Below, one piece after another: positions 61,209-64,000 of a stretch of 64,000 nt of DNA; positions within the stretch are counted from its first letter, which is position 1, and every line of letters begins with the position of its first letter. The DNA is from Paenibacillus mucilaginosus 3016 (GTDB lineage Bacteria; Bacillota; Bacilli; Paenibacillales; NBRC-103111): positions 6,528,001 to 6,592,000 of the forward strand of contig NC_016935.1 in assembly GCF_000250655.1 (NCBI RefSeq), in the 5' to 3' direction. Both the position numbers and the translations under genes were made by a program. The notes beneath the pieces were generated by a model that worked only from the letters and a program-made list of their open reading frames with translations, made no database searches and was not told the origin of the DNA.

Positions 61209-64000
61209 TTACATGGTTTCGAGCTGAACCCGGCTGCCCTGCCCTCCCGGCTCCGCCGGATGGACGATGAGCCGGCGCGGCAGACGCGCGCGCAGCTCGG
61301 GAACGTGGGAGATGACGCCGACGGTCAGCTTGTCCATATGCAGCTTCTCGAGCGCCGAGATGACCGCATCCAGCAGGTCACCGTCCAGGGTGCCGAAGCC
61401 TTCGTCGAGGAAGAAGAACTCGAGCGGATGCTCCCCTTTGAGCTGGATCTGGGTGGAGAGCGCCAGCGCCAGCGAAAGCGACGTCAGGAACGTCTCCCCG
61501 CCCGAGAGCGTGGTGACCGGCCGGCGGACCCCGCCGTTGGCGTCGTCGCGAATGACGAAGCCGCCGCCGGAGTCGACCTCGATGGCATATTTCTGCCGTG
61601 TAAGCTGACCAAGCCGGTCTGAAGCCGCTCTCGACACGTGCATCAGCTGCTCCTCCGCAAGGTACTCGACGAACGCGTTGCCGCGGAGCACGCCCTGGAG
61701 CTTGCCGAGCAGCGTAAGCTCCTCCTGGCAGGCGGCACGCTGCTCTTCCAGCTCGGTCCAGCGGCGGTGCTTGCCCTGCAGCTCCTCCGCATCCCGCTCC
61801 GCGCGGGCGCGCTGCTGCAGGCAGGCTTCGTCCTCCTGCTTGCATGCCGCCAGCTCCGCCGACAGCGCCTGCCAGGCTTCTTCGCTGACCTCGCGCCCGG
61901 CAAGCTCGGCGTCGATCTCCGCCGCGCGGGCCGTCAGCTGATGCTCCTGCTTGCCGTGGGCCTCCACTTCGGCCGCCCACTGCTCCTGCTCGCCGGCGCC
62001 GATCAGGGCCGCCTCGACCTCGTCCCGGCTCGAGAAGCCCTCCTGCTGCGAAAGCTGGAGCCACTCCGTCTCGAGCTCCTGCACAGCCGCAGCGGCAGAG
62101 GCTTCCCCCTGCCGGGCGGCAGCTTCCGTACGCGCCGCATCCTGGTGCGCCGCCGAAGCCGTTTGGAGCGCATCAGCAGCCTCCTGAGCGGCGGAGCGCA
62201 GCCGCTGCAGTTCTCCCTGCACCTCGCGGACTAGCCGGCTGACGTCCTCTCCGCCGACCCACTCCTGCAGCCGGGCTGCGCCCTGCTCGGTCTGCCGCTG
62301 CAGCGCGTCCTGCTCCGCCGACAGCCGGACTGCCGTTTTCTCCGCTTCGGCCACCTGCCGCTGAAGCTCCTCCAGCCGCCGTCCCTTCTCTTCGAGGAAC
62401 GTGACGCTCTTATCCAGCCGGGTGCGCAGATCCTCGGCCAGCCGGTCCTTCTCCTGCAGCTGCGCCGCCAGCTCCGTTACCCCGTCTACGGGGATGCCGG
62501 GGAACCGCTGCTCCCAGCCCGCTCCGGTAGTCGCCCGGGCTGCGGTCAGCTCGCGCAGCCTCGCCTCCGCGCTGTCCAGCAGGCCCTGTGCCGAAGCCGT
62601 CCGGGCCGCAAGCTCCTGCCCCAGACGCTCCGTCTCCCGGCTCTCCCGCGTCCACTGCTGCAGCTGACCGTGGAGCTCCTGCGTTTGCTTCTGCAGCTGC
62701 GTGAGCGCTTCAGCCGCGTCCTGAAGTCCATTGCGGACGGCTTCCGGGTCCGCCGGGACATCATCGGCAGCGCCAGGCGCTGTGCCGGCCGCAGCCTCGC
62801 GCAGCCCCGCGGCCTCCGGCAGCGCAGCGCTCTCCGCCAGGGCAGCCAGGCCTTCGGCCGCCGCCTGTAGAGCCATCAGCTGCCGGGCGGCGGCCGTCAT
62901 CTTCTCGCGCAGCGGGAACTCGAGCTGCTCCCAGGCCTCGATAGCCTGCGCATGCCCTGCTCCGTCTGCCCCCCGGCCCGCTGGCGCAGGGTGCTCCACC
63001 GCGCCGCAGACCGGGCAGGCCTCGCCTTCATGCAGGTGCGCCGCCAGCTGCGCGGCCAGCACGCCGAGCTCCGCCTGCTGCTGCTCCCGGCGCAGCCGCG
63101 CAGTCTCCACGGGCACGCGGGCCGCCGCCGCAGCAAGCCACTGCTCCGTGCGCACGGCTTCGCCGCGCAGCGCAGCCAGCCGCTCGGCGCCGGGGAGCGC
63201 CGCTGCGCCTCCAGCGCCCGGCGCTCCTTCAGCTCCGCGCGCCTGCGCTCCAGCGCCTCGTGCTCGCTCTGCCGCTTGGCGAGCTCGGCCGTCTGCTCCT
63301 CGAGCTGCTTCGCCAGCCGGCCCAGCTCCCGCTTCTCCGCCACCGCCTCCTGCAGGAGGGTGCGGTAGGCGCTCGGCACCTCGGCCTGCTTCAGCTCGGC
63401 CTTGAGCTGCGCCTGGCGCTGCAGCGCCTTCTCACGCAGCTCCGCCTCGCGTGTGCGCTCCGCCCCGAGCGCGGCCAGCGCTTCGCCGCAGCGGGCGCCC
63501 TCGGCGGCCAGCGCCGCCAGCCGCTCGCGCCCCTGCGCGAGCTCGGCCGCGAGCTCCGCCGCCTGGCGCAGCTGCTCGAGCCGCGCGGCCAGCGGCGCCT
63601 CCTGCGCGGCCAGCGCGCCCTGCGCCGCAGCCTGGCGCTGCTGCGCGGCGGCCAGCGCCTGCTGCGCCGCGCCGAGCGCCGCCGCAGCCGCCTGCGCGGC
63701 TTCGCGCTGCTGCGCAAGGTGCGCCTCGGCGGCGCGCTGCCGGCGCACGAGCGGGCGCAGCCGCTCGGCCTGCGCCGCGCGCGCGAGGCGTGCGGCGAGC
63801 GCGGCGATGCGCGGCGCGTCGGCGGCGAGCGCCGCCTGGCGCGCGGCCAGCGCAGCGCGCTCGCGCTGCAGCTCGCGCACGGCGCGCAGCTCGGCCGTGC
63901 GTCGCTCGCAGTCCGCGAGCCGCTCGCGGACCGTGCGGGCGGCCTCGCGGGCTTCGAGCAGGCGGGCTTCCGCCGCCTCCAGCGCCTCCTTCGAGGCGTC
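61209..64000 (-). pseudogene. sbcC: Exonuclease subunit SbcC (AAA/SMC-like ATPase), partial and frameshifted
   Basis: Large coiled-coil ATPase that with SbcD trims hairpins and double-strand ends; the start lies beyond base 64000. The upstream frame is Ala/Arg/Glu-rich coiled coil (ALEAAEARLLEAREAA, EVPSAYRTLLQEAVAEKRELG) and becomes nonsense after about 63215. The downstream frame continues from there (LPGAERLAALRGEAVRTEQWL), has the zinc hook EACPVCGAVEHP, a second coiled coil, the ABC signature TTLSGGETFLTSLSLALAL and Walker B FFFLDEGFGTLDGD, and ends at 61209. One missing base near CAGCGGCGCTCC explains the shift. The coiled-coil part near the right edge has extreme GC content, which favours sequencing error. 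Confidence 0.88.

Noticed and set aside
58803-61622. Plus-strand open frame of 939 codons
   Set aside because: Antisense to the GH26-like gene and the end of sbcC; Arg/Gly/His-rich composition typical of a shadow in GC-rich DNA.
1-64000. CRISPR arrays, insertion sequences, prophage, tRNA and rRNA genes
   Set aside because: No regularly spaced repeats, transposase motifs, terminal inverted repeats, or tRNA/rRNA consensus sequences were found on either strand.

Overview
The window looks like chromosomal DNA of a high-GC, spore-forming Firmicute of the Paenibacillus group. The evidence is sporulation genes (yqfC, yqfD, rsfA, ylaJ), Bacillus-type gene order, bacillithiol synthesis (bshC), strong AGGAGG ribosome binding sites, frequent GTG/TTG starts and strongly G/C-biased third codon positions. 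No rRNA, tRNA, insertion sequence, prophage or CRISPR array was seen. Almost all genes lie on the minus strand, so the layout is described from high to low coordinates where that is the reading direction.

Layout. 1-3.7 kb: start of the cell division/wall (dcw) cluster, mraZ-rsmH-ftsL-pbpB, running off the left edge, with a textbook MraZ box and promoter; behind it a DUF4349 lipoprotein. 3.7-6.8 kb: bshC-ahcY. 6.85-7.5 kb: a DUF4085 gene that apparently begins with ATT. 7.6-13.4 kb: a complete oligopeptide importer oppABCDF. 13.6-16.4 kb: DUF3397, panE-like reductase, rsfA and DUF2626. 16.5-20.6 kb: a MidA-type methyltransferase and three poorly known genes, two of them exported proteins with lipid-binding-like folds. 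20.8-26.7 kb: the yla block (ylaK, ylaJ, three orphans, ylaH, typA). 26.9-33 kb: a tRNA-thiolation pair (cysteine desulfurase, thiI) with a TerC-type membrane protein, a lytic transglycosylase, a repeat protein with SASP-like protease motifs, DUF1540 and ypuI. 33-35.7 kb: a membrane-anchored S8 protease and a type A-looking RNase P RNA sharing one bidirectional terminator.

35.7-56.3 kb is colinear with the Bacillus subtilis stretch rpsU-yqeY-yqeZ-floA-yqfB-yqfC-yqfD-phoH-pgpH-ybeY-dgkA-cdd-era-yqzL-recO-(glyQ-glyS-ccpN missing)-yqfL-yqxD-dnaG-sigA-trmK-nif3. It carries ribosome maturation (ybeY, era), primase and the main sigma factor, recombination (recO), c-di-AMP breakdown (pgpH) and envelope functions (floA, nfeD, dgkA). 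56.5-64 kb: a TetR regulator read through into an FAD oxidoreductase, a GH26-like protein with a copper-amine-oxidase-type stalk, and sbcC (partial).

The most striking feature is quality- or decay-related. Between 47 and 64 kb five genes (pgpH, yqfD, the yqfB-position gene, nfeD, sbcC) are each broken by a single-base indel, and a sixth locus (TetR-FAD) looks like a read-through; none was found in the first 46 kb. These are highly conserved genes and the lengths become exact multiples of three after a one-base correction, so sequencing or assembly error is the leading explanation. The best biological candidates for something undescribed are the membrane protein with four GPR-like E-F/Y-A-x-E sites (31.0-31.95 kb) and the exported coiled-coil plus lipid-binding-like fusion (18.9-20.0 kb).
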